This document shows, one piece after another, positions 33,485 through 43,053 of a DNA stretch of 64,000 nucleotides. The DNA lies in the NCBI RefSeq assembly GCF_002797915.1, contig NZ_PGTY01000004.1, forward strand, positions 248,001 through 312,000. The letters are read 5' to 3'. Source of the DNA: Yoonia maricola (GTDB lineage: Bacteria > Pseudomonadota > Alphaproteobacteria > Rhodobacterales > Rhodobacteraceae). Made by a program: the position numbers and the translations under genes. How positions within the stretch are numbered: the first letter of the stretch is position 1; the number at the start of each line of letters is the position of its first letter. The notes under the pieces were generated by a model, which was given only the letters and a program-made list of their open reading frames with translations, was not told where the DNA came from and did no database searches.

Positions 33485-33973
33485 ATGAAACGCACTCTCT
33501 TCACCCTTCTCAGCGCGGGCGCATTGGCTACCGTCGCCTTCGATACATTTGGTCAGGCGCTTAGTCCGCTTTTTGGCTACGCCAAGCTTGCTCCCGTGGG
33601 GTTGGCCGGGTCAACGCTACAAACTGTCTTTGGCGCAAATCCCCCTGGGGCGGCCTACCTTCTGCATTCCATGACCGGGCTGGTGTTCTATACGTTAGGC
33701 TACTTCCTGATTGCCCGTCCAGTGCAGCGCGCCGTATTGCCCCAGCTACATTGGAGCCTGACAGCCGTGGCATACGGTGTCGTGCTTTGGGTCTTTGCAC
33801 TTTACATCATGGCGCATTTGGTTGCGGGTATGCCAGCATTCCTTGGGTTTTCGGGCATCACATGGGTCGCACTTTGGGGCCATATCGTCTTTGCGGTAGT
33901 CGCCGCCGCAGTGATTGAGATGCGTGGGTTGGTGTTTGATCTGCCCAAACGCCGGCAAGCCGCCATCGCCTGA
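33485..33973 (+). CDS. Small inner-membrane protein of unknown function
   Basis: This 162-residue protein has about four hydrophobic helices (roughly 5-27, 57-78, 88-113 and 122-145) and a basic cytoplasmic tail (PKRRQAAIA). LLHSMTGLVFYTLGYFLIARP and several in-membrane His residues (LLHSM, PQLHWS, IMAHLV, ALWGHIV) are notable and could bind a haem or metal, but no known family is recognised. It stands alone between its own promoter region and a strong terminator. The start is at a good ribosome site (CGGAG). Confidence 0.7.
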   Translation: MKRTLFTLLSAGALATVAFDTFGQALSPLFGYAKLAPVGLAGSTLQTVFGANPPGAAYLLHSMTGLVFYTLGYFLIARPVQRAVLPQLHWSLTAVAYGVVLWVFALYIMAHLVAGMPAFLGFSGITWVALWGHIVFAVVAAAVIEMRGLVFDLPKRRQAAIA

Positions 33974-33992
33974 ACGTCGTTTTGATTTCCCG

Positions 33993-34037
33993 TAAAGGCC
34001 GCCGCTCTTACCATGTGAGAGTGGCGGCTTTACTTTT
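33993..34037 (+). terminator. Intrinsic terminator after the membrane-protein gene
   Basis: TAAAGGCCGCCGCTCT pairs with AGAGTGGCGGCTTTA (one bulge, one G-U), followed by CTTTTT. It lies about 20 bases after the stop at 33973. Confidence 0.8.
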
Positions 34038-34174
34038 TACCGCCCGCGCAGGCCGCTTGAGTAAAAGTTTCCCATATGCAGGAGTTAAAGATTTCGCGTC
34101 ATAGTCGGACCGCTTCAAAGCAGCGAAAAGAGTATGTAGCTTGCATTACTAATATCCACGCTAGTTGGCCTTAA

Positions 34175-35182
34175 TCATGTGCCCACTGCCAGCACATGTT
34201 CTGCCTGATGGAAAGGACACGCGACCAGATGGTTGCCGCCGATATCCTCTAACACGGGCCGGGCCTGTGCGCAGGATGCCTGCGCCTTGGGGCATCGCGT
34301 GCGGAACACGCAGCCCGATGGCGGGGCGAGTGGTGAAGGGAGTTCCCCTTTCAGAATGGGACGTGGACGTGCTTTTTCAAGGATAGGATCGGGGATCGGT
34401 ACTGACGCGATCAGCGCCTGACTATAGGGGTGCTCTGGCAGCGTGGTTAGCTTATGACTATCCGCTGTTTCCATGACTCGCCCCAGATAAAGCACCAACG
34501 TGCGGTCACTGATGTGTTTCACCACGCTCAGGTCATGGGCGATAAAGATCATCGACAGCCCCATATCACGCTGCAATTCCATCAGCAGATTGATGACCTG
34601 CGCCTGCACCGACACGTCCAAAGCTGAGACAGGTTCATCACAGATGATCAGTTTGGGGTTCAAGATTAACGCCCGCGCAATCCCGATCCGCTGGCATTGC
34701 CCGCCGGAAAATTCATGCGGATAGCGGTTGATCAGGTTGGGCAGCAGGCCGACCCGTTCCATTAGCGCACCGACCCGTTTTTTTACGTCCTTGCGGGGCG
34801 TATGTGGTTCATGTGTGATCAGCGGCTCGGCAATGATCTCGCCCACTGTCATGCGTGGGTTCAACGCGGCAAGCGGGTCTTGGAAGATCATCTGCACGTC
34901 GCGCCGGTGCACGCGGCGTTCGCTTGTGCTCATATTGGCCAGATCATGCCCTTCGAACATGATGTTCCCGGCAGAAGACGGGATCGTGCCGACGACGGCA
35001 CGGGCGATGGTGGATTTGCCTGACCCGCTCTCGCCGACAATCCCAAGACATTCACCCGGTTGAATATCAAATGATACATCCGACACCGCATGCAGCTTGC
35101 GCGGCGGCGTCCATGGCCATGATCCCGGTCTACGGACGTCGAAAGTGACCGATAGATCGCGAACGGATAAAAGCGGTTTCAT
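34175..35182 (-). CDS. oppF: Oligopeptide ABC transporter ATP-binding protein OppF
   Basis: This 335-residue ATPase is the last gene of the opp operon. It has Walker A (GESGSGKST), signature FSGGQCQRIGIARAL, Walker B (LIICDEPVSALD) and a switch His (FIAHDLS). The C-terminal oligopeptide/dipeptide domain has Cys residues (CVFRTRCPKAQASC) typical of the Opp/Dpp subfamily, where they bind an Fe-S cluster. I chose ATG 35182, which overlaps the oppD stop (TGATG) and has GAGGTGG upstream. It forms a heterodimeric motor with OppD. Confidence 0.9.
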   Translation of the reverse strand: MKPLLSVRDLSVTFDVRRPGSWPWTPPRKLHAVSDVSFDIQPGECLGIVGESGSGKSTIARAVVGTIPSSAGNIMFEGHDLANMSTSERRVHRRDVQMIFQDPLAALNPRMTVGEIIAEPLITHEPHTPRKDVKKRVGALMERVGLLPNLINRYPHEFSGGQCQRIGIARALILNPKLIICDEPVSALDVSVQAQVINLLMELQRDMGLSMIFIAHDLSVVKHISDRTLVLYLGRVMETADSHKLTTLPEHPYSQALIASVPIPDPILEKARPRPILKGELPSPLAPPSGCVFRTRCPKAQASCAQARPVLEDIGGNHLVACPFHQAEHVLAVGT

Positions 35183-36147
35183 CACGCCACCTCGCTGACG
35201 GCTAAATGGCACGACCGGCGGCGGCCATCATGCGTTTCAAGGGGTGGTCGTTCCCCGCGACAATTCTCCAGCTGTACAGGGCAGCGCGGGGAAAATGGGC
35301 AGCCTTTGGGCAGGTTGGACATATCGGGTGGTTCACCCGCGATGGTCACCAACTCGCCTTCATCTACGTCCAGTCGCGGCACAGCCTTGAGCAATCCGCT
35401 GGTATAAGGGTGCGTCGGATTGCCAAAGATACCTTCGGTCGTCCCTTCCTCCATGATCTGACCGCCGTACATGACCAGCGTGCGATCACAGAAACCGGCA
35501 ACAACACCCAGGTCGTGGGTGATCAAAATAACGGCTGTGCCGAAGTCCTGCCGGATATCGCCTAAAAGCTGCATGATCTGCGCCTGCACCGTCACATCAA
35601 GCGCGGTCGTGGGTTCATCGGCAATCAGCAGGCGGGGCTGACAGAGCAGCGACATCGCGATCATGATCCGCTGGCGCATACCGCCGGAAAACTCATGTGG
35701 GTACATCGTGACCCGTGCGCGAGCGTCGGGGATGCGCACCGCATCGAGCATACGGACAGCCTCTGTCACCGCCTGGCTTTTGCTGATCCCGTTGTGCAAC
35801 ATCAGAACCTCGGCCATCTGATCACTGACCCGCAGATAGGGGTTCAGCGATGTCATGGGGTCTTGAAAGATCATCGCCATGTCTTTGCTGCGGATCTTGT
35901 TGAAATCCTTCTGAGACATCGCCAACAAATCGTTGCCGTCAAAGCGCGCGACGCCAGTGGCGCGCCCGTTCTTAGCCAACAGACCCATCGCGGCAAAGGC
36001 GGTCTGGCTTTTGCCCGATCCGCTTTCGCCGACAATCGCCAAGGTCTCGCCCTTGTCGATGTTGAACGTCAGCCCATTCACCGCATGTACGTCGCCGTCG
36101 GCTGTGTCAAAGGTGACCATCAGGTCTTCGATTTCCAAAAGGGGCAT
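35182..36147 (-). CDS. oppD: Oligopeptide ABC transporter ATP-binding protein OppD
   Basis: This 321-residue ATPase has Walker A (GESGSGKSQ), signature [15 protein letters not shown], Walker B ([12 protein letters not shown]) and the C-terminal Cys-containing oligopeptide domain ([14 protein letters not shown]). I chose ATG 36147 ([14 protein letters not shown]), which lies two bases after the oppC stop and has AAGGA upstream. The longer frame would extend into oppC. It acts with OppF to energise the OppBC channel. Confidence 0.9.
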   Translation of the reverse strand: MPLLEIEDLMVTFDTADGDVHAVNGLTFNIDKGETLAIVGESGSGKSQTAFAAMGLLAKNGRATGVARFDGNDLLAMSQKDFNKIRSKDMAMIFQDPMTSLNPYLRVSDQMAEVLMLHNGISKSQAVTEAVRMLDAVRIPDARARVTMYPHEFSGGMRQRIMIAMSLLCQPRLLIADEPTTALDVTVQAQIMQLLGDIRQDFGTAVILITHDLGVVAGFCDRTLVMYGGQIMEEGTTEGIFGNPTHPYTSGLLKAVPRLDVDEGELVTIAGEPPDMSNLPKGCPFSPRCPVQLENCRGERPPLETHDGRRRSCHLAVSEVA

Positions 36148-36149
36148 GG

Positions 36150-37076
36150 TCAGCGGTCCTTGGGGTCTAGCGCGTCGCGCAAACCATCGCCCACAAAGAA
36201 GAAGGCAAAGATGGTGACGACGAAGAAGAAAAGCGGGAAAGAGATTTGCCACATGAACCCGAATTGCATGGTGCGTGATCCTTCGTTGATCAGCGCGCCC
36301 AGCGATGTGGCAGGTTCTTGAACGCCGAGACCCAGAAAGCTGATGAAGCTTTCAAAGATGATCATATTTGGGACCAGCAGGGTCGCGTAAACGATTACGA
36401 TACCCAACAGGTTCGGCACAATATGGCGCAGGATAATCTTGCTTGGGCGCACACCTGTGGCGACCGCGACCTCGACGAATTCCTTGTTCTTGATGGTCAA
36501 TGTCTGCCCACGCGCGATCCGCGCCATGTCTAGCCATGAAATCAGCCCGATCCCGAGGAAAAGCATAAAGATTGACCGGCCAAAGATCACCAGCATCAGG
36601 ATCAGGACGAACATGAAGGGGATGGACATCAGCACATCCACGATCCGCATCATGGCCCCATCGACGCGGCCGCCGTAATACCCCGCCGTTGCCCCGTAAA
36701 GCGTGCCGACGATCACGGCGACCAAAGCCCCCACAACGCCAACCATGAGCGATATGCCGGTGCCCATCACCGTCCGCGCAAACAGGTCGCGCCCGTTGCT
36801 GTCAGTACCAAAGTAATGCCCGGTTTCTATCGATGGCACGCCCAGATAGGCGTTGCTGCCGATCAGGCTGAAGTTCACGAAATCCGGCTCGTATTGTGCG
36901 AGCATCCCGCCGAAGAGGGCGAATGCGGCCACCAGACCCAGCATGATGAGGGAAATGACGGCGGCGCGATTGCGGAAGAACCGTATGCGGGCATCGGCCC
37001 AAAGGGACCGGCCCTTGACCTCGGCTAGGGCCATCTGGTCGGCGGCACCTTCGACGGCTGCTCTGTTCGGTAACAT
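36150..37076 (-). CDS. oppC: Oligopeptide ABC transporter permease OppC
   Basis: This 308-residue inner-membrane permease has an N-terminal cytoplasmic extension and about six membrane helices. The characteristic GTDSNGRDLFAR and EAA loop (EFVEVAVATGVRPSKIILRH) identify it as OppC/DppC-type. I chose ATG 37076 (MLPNRAAVEGAAD), with GGGGG upstream; a longer frame to 37115 would overlap oppB. It forms the channel with OppB. Confidence 0.9.
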   Translation of the reverse strand: MLPNRAAVEGAADQMALAEVKGRSLWADARIRFFRNRAAVISLIMLGLVAAFALFGGMLAQYEPDFVNFSLIGSNAYLGVPSIETGHYFGTDSNGRDLFARTVMGTGISLMVGVVGALVAVIVGTLYGATAGYYGGRVDGAMMRIVDVLMSIPFMFVLILMLVIFGRSIFMLFLGIGLISWLDMARIARGQTLTIKNKEFVEVAVATGVRPSKIILRHIVPNLLGIVIVYATLLVPNMIIFESFISFLGLGVQEPATSLGALINEGSRTMQFGFMWQISFPLFFFVVTIFAFFFVGDGLRDALDPKDR

Positions 37077-37087
37077 CGCGCGTCCCC

Positions 37088-38011
37088 CTAGTAACGGATT
37101 TTGGGGTCGATCCATGCGTAGAGGATATCGACCACAAGGTTGAACAGGATTGTCAGGGTGCCCACCAGAATGGTGATCCCCATGATAACGGAATAGTCAC
37201 GGTTAAAGGCAGAGTTCACAAAGAACTGCCCGATGCCACCGGTGGAAAAGAACACATCAATAATGACCGACCCGGTGATCATGCCCACGAAGGCGGGCCC
37301 GAGGTAGGACAGCACCGGCAGGATCGTTGGCTTCATCGCATGCCGCCAGATCACACGGCGCATGGGCAGGCCCTTTGCTATCGCGGTGCGGATGAAATTG
37401 GTGTTGAGGACTTCAAGCATCGACGACCGCGTGATCCGCGCGATGGAGGCCATATAGGATGTGGAAAGTGCGATCACCGGCATGATCAGGAACTGCCATT
37501 GGCCCCCGTTCCAACCACCGCCCGGCAACCACCCCAGCCAAAGCGTGAAGATCAGCAAGAGGATGGGTGCCATCACAAAGTTCGGCAACACCTGCGCGCC
37601 GATCGAGACGCCGACGGCGAAATAGTCGATCCACGAATTCTGCTTGATGGCCGCTGCGACGCCAAGAGACACGCCAACAGTGACGGCGACAACGAAGGAC
37701 CAAAAACCGTAGGTCAGCGTTACCGGAAAACCCTGCGCGATGACGTCATTCACGCTGCGGTCTTTATATTGAAATGAAGGACCAAAATCGAATTGGGTCA
37801 CGACGCTGACAACATAGTTGACGATCTGGCGCCAGAACGGCTGATCCAACCCGTATTTCGCTTCGATATTCGCCAATACTTCGGGCGGCAAGGGACGTTC
37901 GGAATTGAACGGGCCGCCGGGGGCTGCGTACATCAGGATGAACGACAGCACGACCAATATCAAAAGGGTCGGTATGGCGACGGCAAGGCGACGGATAACA
38001 AAGCTCAGCAT
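37088..38011 (-). CDS. oppB: Oligopeptide ABC transporter permease OppB
   Basis: This 307-residue inner-membrane permease has the OppB/DppB N-terminus (MLSFVIRRLAVAIPTLLIL), six hydrophobic helices and the EAA loop (TNFIRTAIAKGLPMRRVIWRH). It lies 71 bases after oppA. An intrinsic terminator in that gap should make the binding protein more abundant than the channel. Confidence 0.92.
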   Translation of the reverse strand: MLSFVIRRLAVAIPTLLILVVLSFILMYAAPGGPFNSERPLPPEVLANIEAKYGLDQPFWRQIVNYVVSVVTQFDFGPSFQYKDRSVNDVIAQGFPVTLTYGFWSFVVAVTVGVSLGVAAAIKQNSWIDYFAVGVSIGAQVLPNFVMAPILLLIFTLWLGWLPGGGWNGGQWQFLIMPVIALSTSYMASIARITRSSMLEVLNTNFIRTAIAKGLPMRRVIWRHAMKPTILPVLSYLGPAFVGMITGSVIIDVFFSTGGIGQFFVNSAFNRDYSVIMGITILVGTLTILFNLVVDILYAWIDPKIRY

Positions 38012-38036
38012 TTGTCAGGTGTCCTTACAGAATGGG

Positions 38037-38065
38037 AAAACCGCGCCCTCGCTTTAAGGGCGCGG
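38037..38065 (-). terminator. Intra-operon terminator between oppA and oppB
   Basis: On the minus strand a 9-bp stem (CCGCGCCCT with AGGGCGCGG, 38041-38065) is followed by TTTTCCC. It would attenuate transcription into oppBCDF. Confidence 0.7.
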
Positions 38066-38082
38066 CCTATCATGTCACGTGA

Positions 38083-39708
38083 TTACTCAGCGACCTTGTA
38101 CAGATCTTTTGAGTACCATTGCTGTTCGAAGTTCTCATAGGGCCAACCCTCAAGGTTTTCTGCAAACATGTCGTCGGCCGCATAGTGATAGATTGGGATG
38201 ATCGGCGTATCTTGGGCGATGAACTCTTCGACCCGGTCATAGTTGGCCTGTGGGTTGTCAGATGTCCGGGCCTCAGCCAATAGCGCGTCAACTTCGGGGT
38301 TGTTGTATTTGCTGTCGTTGTAACCTGACTGTGACTGCATCAAGTCAAGGAAGGTTGACGCTTCATTATAGTCTGCACACCAACCACCGCGGGCGACATC
38401 AAAGTCGCCGTTCTGGCGCGCGTCTAGGAATGTTTGCCATTCCTGATTTGATAGTAAGGTATCCACACCCAGCGTTTGCTTCCACATCTGGCTTATCGCA
38501 ATTGCCACGGCGCGGTGGCCGTCATCGGTGTTATAGACCAAATCAATGCTGAGCGGGTTATCAGGGCCGTAACCCGCCCCGGCCAGCAGCTCCTGTGCCA
38601 TTGCATTGCGTTCCTCTTGGGTCATAGACGCCATGGGAATATCGGGCGTTTCAAATCCGGCCACGGCCCAATGCGTGAACGTATATGCCGCTTTCTGACC
38701 GGCAGCGAGGACGTTTTCCACAATGATATCGCGATCAACAGCAAGGCTGAGTGCTTTGCGAACATCGGGATTTTGCAGCTCTTCCGGTGCGCCATCACGC
38801 AGGTTGAACATGTAGTAGTAAGAACATGCCTCTGGTACCGAAACAGCTTGATCAGGGAATTCCGCTGATAGGCGCGGGAACTGTCCCGCAGGCACATCCG
38901 TGCGGTCCAATTCGCCAGCCAGATAGCGGGTCAAGGCGACGTTTTCATCGGTGATAACCAGCTTGGTCACCGTTTCTATGATCGTATTTTCGTTGTCCCA
39001 GTACAGTGGGTTCCGGGTGCGCACCAGCCGCTCTTGCGGGACAAATTCGGTCAGCACATATGCACCGTTGGACACCATATTTGCAGGCAAAACCCAGTTG
39101 CTGCCATGTTCTTCGACCGTTGCCTGATGCACCGGGAACGTGGTGCCATGCGTCAGCATTTGGGGGAAATACGGCAATGGTTGTGACAGACGCACCTCAA
39201 GCGTGAGGTCATCAATGGCGGTCACGCCAAGTTCGGACGGCTCCATGTCACCTGCGATGACAGCGCCGCTGTTCTCAATCGACATCAGGTCGATGTACCA
39301 GCTGTACGGGGATGCCAGTTCAGGCGATGCAGCGCGCTGCCAAGCATAGACAAAATCGCCAGCCGTGACCGGATCACCGTTCGACCATTTCGCATTTTCG
39401 CGCAGGTTGAAGGTATAGATCAGGCCATCATCGCTCACATCATGGCTAAGTGCGACACCGGGCACAAGATTACCTGTGGCATCCTGATTATAAAGCCCCT
39501 CAAAAAGATCGCGCACGACATCTGCGCCATCCGTGTCCTCAACCAGACCCGGATCAATCGATGGGCTTTCGTCACCGACACGATAGGTAAAAGACTGATC
39601 CGCGGCGAGCGTTTCGCCGGTCACAGGATGTGTGTTGGCCGACAGCATACCGCTGGTCGCGATCAGCACGACCGAGGTGGTGATGAGCAGTCTGGATCTG
39701 AATGTCAT
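38083..39708 (-). CDS. oppA: Oligopeptide-binding protein OppA
   Basis: This 541-residue periplasmic binding protein is of family 5. The signal peptide (MTFRSRLLITTSVVLIATSG, cleavage near SA-NT) is followed by PSIDPGLVEDTDGADVVRDL and LRENAKWSNGDPVTAGDFVYAW, both typical of OppA. The N-terminus PVTGETLA resembles enterobacterial OppA/MppA. I chose ATG 39708 with GGGAG upstream. It binds short peptides, or related ligands, for the downstream OppBCDF. A palindrome in the leader may be a regulator site. Confidence 0.9.
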   Translation of the reverse strand: MTFRSRLLITTSVVLIATSGMLSANTHPVTGETLAADQSFTYRVGDESPSIDPGLVEDTDGADVVRDLFEGLYNQDATGNLVPGVALSHDVSDDGLIYTFNLRENAKWSNGDPVTAGDFVYAWQRAASPELASPYSWYIDLMSIENSGAVIAGDMEPSELGVTAIDDLTLEVRLSQPLPYFPQMLTHGTTFPVHQATVEEHGSNWVLPANMVSNGAYVLTEFVPQERLVRTRNPLYWDNENTIIETVTKLVITDENVALTRYLAGELDRTDVPAGQFPRLSAEFPDQAVSVPEACSYYYMFNLRDGAPEELQNPDVRKALSLAVDRDIIVENVLAAGQKAAYTFTHWAVAGFETPDIPMASMTQEERNAMAQELLAGAGYGPDNPLSIDLVYNTDDGHRAVAIAISQMWKQTLGVDTLLSNQEWQTFLDARQNGDFDVARGGWCADYNEASTFLDLMQSQSGYNDSKYNNPEVDALLAEARTSDNPQANYDRVEEFIAQDTPIIPIYHYAADDMFAENLEGWPYENFEQQWYSKDLYKVAE

Positions 39709-39725
39709 GTAATATCTCCCTGTTG

Positions 39726-39746
39726 TTGTATCTGATGACGATACAA
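39726..39746. promoter_or_regulatory. Inverted repeat upstream of oppA
   Basis: TTGTATC (39726-39732) and GATACAA (39740-39746) form perfect 7-bp arms around a 7-base spacer, 18 bases before the oppA start. Placement in the leader suggests a repressor operator. The arm sequence recalls GntR-type sites, without proof. The remaining bases to 39963 show nothing else I can name. Confidence 0.4.
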
Positions 39747-39963
39747 TCATTGGCTAAAGGACGCATTTTGCGTTGATGAGATATCTTTTGACGTGAAAGT
39801 CAGATTGGCAAGGCCAATCGCACGCTGACCCCACGACAGTTCATTGCTTGTCCAAAACCTAGGCCAAACACACTAGAAATTACGTATTATGATCGGCGAA
39901 ATGACGCTTTGTTGCGCTTCAGGTCCAGGCCAAAACCGAGAATATGTCTATCGTCGACAGTGT

Positions 39964-40326
39964 TTACTGCAACCGGAACGAAGCTGAGTCGCCCGCCCCC
40001 TGATCAACCGTGAAGCGTAACCTGTCGTCGCCACGTGCTTCGACAAGTTGGCAATTATAGGGGATTGGATCACCACCCCAGCTCAGTTCGCGGCAGAAGT
40101 ACCCATCCTGCCAGCTCCAGTTGCCGTCGATGTCCCACCCGACGGCAGAGCCGTCAATGCCGCCATCAGCAAAGACCTCAAGCCGGACACCATAAAGGAA
40201 ATTGCGCAGTTCTTTCCCTTCAATCAGCGACAGAAACGTCGCCTGATCTTTCACGGGAACATAGCTTTCAGCCGCTGCTGGTGCGGCAGCAGTCGCAAAG
40301 ATCAAAGACAGGATCACGTGTTTCAT
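39964..40326 (-). CDS. Small secreted protein of a Rhodobacteraceae family
   Basis: This 120-residue protein has a signal peptide (MKHVILSLIFATAAAPAAA, cleavage before ES). The mature part has KDQATFLSLIEGKELRNF, WSWQDGYFCRELSWGG and a C-terminal GDDRLRFTVDQGAGD, with two Cys that could form a disulfide. I have seen relatives mislabelled as dihydrodipicolinate reductase, which this clearly is not: it lacks a dinucleotide fold. That label may come from its proximity to dapB. The function is unknown and the protein is probably periplasmic. Confidence 0.75.
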   Translation of the reverse strand: MKHVILSLIFATAAAPAAAESYVPVKDQATFLSLIEGKELRNFLYGVRLEVFADGGIDGSAVGWDIDGNWSWQDGYFCRELSWGGDPIPYNCQLVEARGDDRLRFTVDQGAGDSASFRLQ

Positions 40327-40423
40327 CTGGGCCTCCGTTTTCAGCAGGATACCCTTCTTACGCGGTGATACAGGCTTTGGTTCACTTAGGACGCATATGG
40401 CCCAGACCCATTGGCGCTTTTTT

Positions 40424-40443
40424 GCTAGGGGCCTGCCCCTAGC
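40424..40443. terminator. Hairpin overlapping the rpiB stop
   Basis: GCTAGGGGC and GCCCCTAGC form a perfect 9-bp stem with a 2-base gap, overlapping the last codons of rpiB. On the rpiB strand it is followed by A residues rather than U, so it is more likely an mRNA 3' stabiliser than a classical terminator. Confidence 0.4.
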
Positions 40444-40885
40444 CTTCCAGTGCCTTGATCATCTCGACCCGCGGTGCATGCCGTCCGCCGCCAAACGCGG
40501 TGTCAAGAAAGGCATCCACAAGCTCAATCGCCTTGGCACTGTCGATGACGCGTGCGCCCATCGCCAGCATGTTGGCGTCGTTATGTTCGCGGATCATCTG
40601 CGCCGAAAACACATCAGAGCAGACACCACAGCGGATACCCTTGACCTTGTTGGCTGCCATCATGATCCCCTGACCGGTGCCGCAAAGGATGATCCCGAAA
40701 GTGCAATCGCCCGAAGCAACGCGCCGTGCGGCTGCATCACCCTGTATCGGGTAATCTGCGCTTTCACCGGCCTTGGGGCCGATATCGACGGCCTCCCACC
40801 CTTTCGCCGTGACGTGATCGACAATCTGCTGACGCAGCTCAATCGCGGCGTGGTCGCTGGACAGGACGATGCGTTTGTTGGTCAT
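40439..40885 (-). CDS. rpiB: Ribose 5-phosphate isomerase B
   Basis: This 148-residue RpiB/LacAB-family enzyme interconverts ribose 5-phosphate and ribulose 5-phosphate. The substrate motif SSDHAA contains Asp11 and His12. The catalytic Cys68 is in ILCGTGQG, and REHNDANMLAMGAR is the second signature. I chose ATG 40885 (MTNKRIVLSSDH) with AAGGACA upstream; the longer frame overlaps dapB. The gene lies 26 bases after dapB and is probably cotranscribed, although the pathways are unrelated. Confidence 0.92.
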   Translation of the reverse strand: MTNKRIVLSSDHAAIELRQQIVDHVTAKGWEAVDIGPKAGESADYPIQGDAAARRVASGDCTFGIILCGTGQGIMMAANKVKGIRCGVCSDVFSAQMIREHNDANMLAMGARVIDSAKAIELVDAFLDTAFGGGRHAPRVEMIKALEG

Positions 40886-40911
40886 ATTCTTTGTCCTTGT
40901 GTTGTCTGGGA

Positions 40912-41721
40912 TCAAAGGCCCAAAACATCCATCATGTCGTATTCACCGGGGCTTTTGTCCTGCCCCCAAAGGGCGGCTTTCAGCGCACCACGGGCAAAGA
41001 TCGCCCGGTCCGTCGCAAGATGGCGGAGCACGATCCGCTCGCCCGCTGCAGCGAATAGCACGTCATGTTCGCCCACGATATCGCCACCACGAATGGCGCT
41101 GAAACCGATATCACCCCGTTTGCGCGCGCCTGTGATCCCGTTACGCCCGCTGTCGCTAACGTCCGCCAGAGCAACACCGCGCCCTTCGGCCGCAGCCTCG
41201 CCCAGCATCAAAGCTGTGCCTGAGGGGGCATCGACCTTTTGATTATGATGCGCTTCGATCACTTCGATATCAAAATCATCGTCAAGGGCGGCGGCCACCT
41301 TCTTGGTCAGTTGCACCAGCAGGTTCACACCTAATGACATATTGCCTGCCCGCACGATCACGGCATGGCGTGATGCGGCGTTAATCGCTTTCAGATCAGC
41401 GTCAGACAGTCCGGTCGTGCCGATCACATGCACAGCGCGCGCTTGCGCGGCAAGGCCTGCAAATCCGACCGTTGCGGCAGGTGAGGTAAAGTCGATGACC
41501 GCCTGTGCCCTGGCGAATACCTCAACCGCGTCGCCCGTCACATCTACACCAGCGGGCTGGCCTCCCATCATGTTGCCCACATCTTGGCCAATCCAGTCAT
41601 GGCCAGACCGTTCCAACACGCCGACCAGACGGCATTTATCGGACGCCAATACTGATTTGATCAGCATCTGCCCCATCCGCCCCGAACCGCCGGTGATCAC
41701 GATGCCTGGTGTCTCTGTCAT
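40912..41721 (-). CDS. dapB: 4-hydroxy-tetrahydrodipicolinate reductase
   Basis: This 269-residue enzyme catalyses the NAD(P)H-dependent reduction step in lysine/diaminopimelate synthesis. The dinucleotide motif is GGSGRMGQ (about 11-18). DFTSPAA and the catalytic signature [15 protein letters not shown] with its His and Lys are intact, as is GTTGLSD. It is divergent from rbfA (87-base gap) and followed by rpiB. Confidence 0.95.
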   Translation of the reverse strand: MTETPGIVITGGSGRMGQMLIKSVLASDKCRLVGVLERSGHDWIGQDVGNMMGGQPAGVDVTGDAVEVFARAQAVIDFTSPAATVGFAGLAAQARAVHVIGTTGLSDADLKAINAASRHAVIVRAGNMSLGVNLLVQLTKKVAAALDDDFDIEVIEAHHNQKVDAPSGTALMLGEAAAEGRGVALADVSDSGRNGITGARKRGDIGFSAIRGGDIVGEHDVLFAAAGERIVLRHLATDRAIFARGALKAALWGQDKSPGEYDMMDVLGL

Positions 41722-41808
41722 GTCATTTCCCTTTGTCTTGCCCCCCGTTTAGCGCCGGATCGCCGCTGACGCAAAGCCTTGCTTGGCATCGCGCGCCATA
41801 GCGCTTAA

Positions 41809-42213
41809 ATGACCCATATGGCAAAGCAATCAAACCGAGACGGCAAGGCCCCCACCCAGCGCATGCTGCGCGTGGGCGAGGTGATCCGCCGGACCCTGTC
41901 CGAAGTCCTGCAACGTGGCGACGTGCATGATGATGAACTGGCACGCATGTCCATCACTGTGGGCGAAGTGCGTATGACGTCTGATTTGCGCATCGCGACA
42001 GCCTTTGTGCTGCCACTGGGTGGGCAGGGCAAGGAAGAGGCGTTAGAGGCGCTGCGCCGCAATAAGCACGAAATCCGGCATCTGGTGGTGAAAGGTGGGA
42101 CGATGAAGTTCGCGCCTGAACTGCGGTTCGAAATTGACGGGACGTTTGATCAGATCGACGCGACACGCGCGCTTTTGGCGGAGGATCATGTGCGTCAGGA
42201 TCTGGACGACTGA
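41809..42213 (+). CDS. rbfA: Ribosome-binding factor A
   Basis: This 134-residue KH-fold factor assists maturation of the 30S subunit (16S rRNA 5' end). Typical segments are [19 protein letters not shown] and [21 protein letters not shown] near the C-terminus. The start could be ATG 41809 or ATG 41818; neither has a strong ribosome site. It is divergent from dapB. The stop shares its last base with the start of the phosphodiester glycosidase gene (TGATG). Confidence 0.93.
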   Translation: MTHMAKQSNRDGKAPTQRMLRVGEVIRRTLSEVLQRGDVHDDELARMSITVGEVRMTSDLRIATAFVLPLGGQGKEEALEALRRNKHEIRHLVVKGGTMKFAPELRFEIDGTFDQIDATRALLAEDHVRQDLDD

Positions 42214-42929
42214 TGCGCTGGCGTCTGGTCGCGCTGCTGTTTTGGGCTGTGCCTGCAGCGGCGGTGACCTGCGAGGATGTGGATTATCTGGGTCGCAGCT
42301 ATACCGCCTGCACAGTTGATGCGACGTCTGAGAACCTGCGCCTGTTTTACCAAGATGCCGACGGCGCGGTAATCGGCGGCTTTACAAGGCTGGCAAGCCA
42401 GCCGGGGGTGAACCGGCTGGCCTTTGCGATGAATGCGGGGATGTATCACGACGATCGTTCGCCCGTGGGGCATTACATTGAAGACGGGACCGAGGTGATG
42501 CGCGTGATCACCAATGCCGGGCCGGGGAATTTCGGGCTGCTGCCAAACGGGGTGTTCTGCATCAATGATGGATCAGCGCAGGTATATGAGACATTGGACT
42601 ATGTGGCGCGCGCGCCTGCCTGCCGCGATGCGACACAATCAGGCCCGATGCTGGTGATTGATGGGGCGTTACACCCCCGTTTCCTGATCGACAGCACCTC
42701 GCGGTTTATCCGCAACGGGGTGGGGACCAGTGCCGATGGCACTACGGCGGTTTTCGTGATTTCCAACGGCGGCGTGACCTTTCATGAATTCGGTAGTTTT
42801 TTCCGGGATTATCTTGATCTGCCCAGCGCACTTTATTTTGACGGCAAAGTCTCGCGCTTGCATGCCCATGATCAAGGGCGGAGCGATTTTGGCTTTCAAC
42901 TGGGGCCGATGGTAGCTGTGATAGAATGA
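42213..42929 (+). CDS. Phosphodiester glycosidase family protein, exported
   Basis: This 238-residue protein is of the NAGPA/phosphodiester glycosidase (DUF2233) family, a fold that removes sugar from phosphodiester linkages. The signal peptide ([17 protein letters not shown]) is followed by AFAMNAGMYHDD, GLLPNGVFCIN, SGPMLVIDG and RNGVGTSADG, the conserved core motifs. It should act in the periplasm, perhaps on envelope glycans. It overlaps rbfA (TGATG) and converges on the metal-type operon at 43054. Confidence 0.85.
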   Translation: MRWRLVALLFWAVPAAAVTCEDVDYLGRSYTACTVDATSENLRLFYQDADGAVIGGFTRLASQPGVNRLAFAMNAGMYHDDRSPVGHYIEDGTEVMRVITNAGPGNFGLLPNGVFCINDGSAQVYETLDYVARAPACRDATQSGPMLVIDGALHPRFLIDSTSRFIRNGVGTSADGTTAVFVISNGGVTFHEFGSFFRDYLDLPSALYFDGKVSRLHAHDQGRSDFGFQLGPMVAVIE

Positions 42930-43053
42930 GCCGTCGTCCGTCGAAACGTCGACGCAGCAGGTCAGGCAGGCGGAAAGTGGGTCTTTACGCGTCGTGCATA
43001 CTTTGACAAATCTTTTTGGCGGAAGAGCCAGATGGCAAAAAGAGTTGCCTTGG

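Noticed and set aside
40439..41721. Functional link between dapB, rpiB and the small secreted gene at 39964
   Set aside because: The genes are collinear but belong to unrelated pathways, and the secreted protein has no reductase features. Adjacency alone is not evidence of a shared function.
42930..43053. Possible small RNA between the convergent glycosidase and ZnuA-like genes
   Set aside because: No promoter or terminator pair could be defined. The region is simply a short convergent gap.
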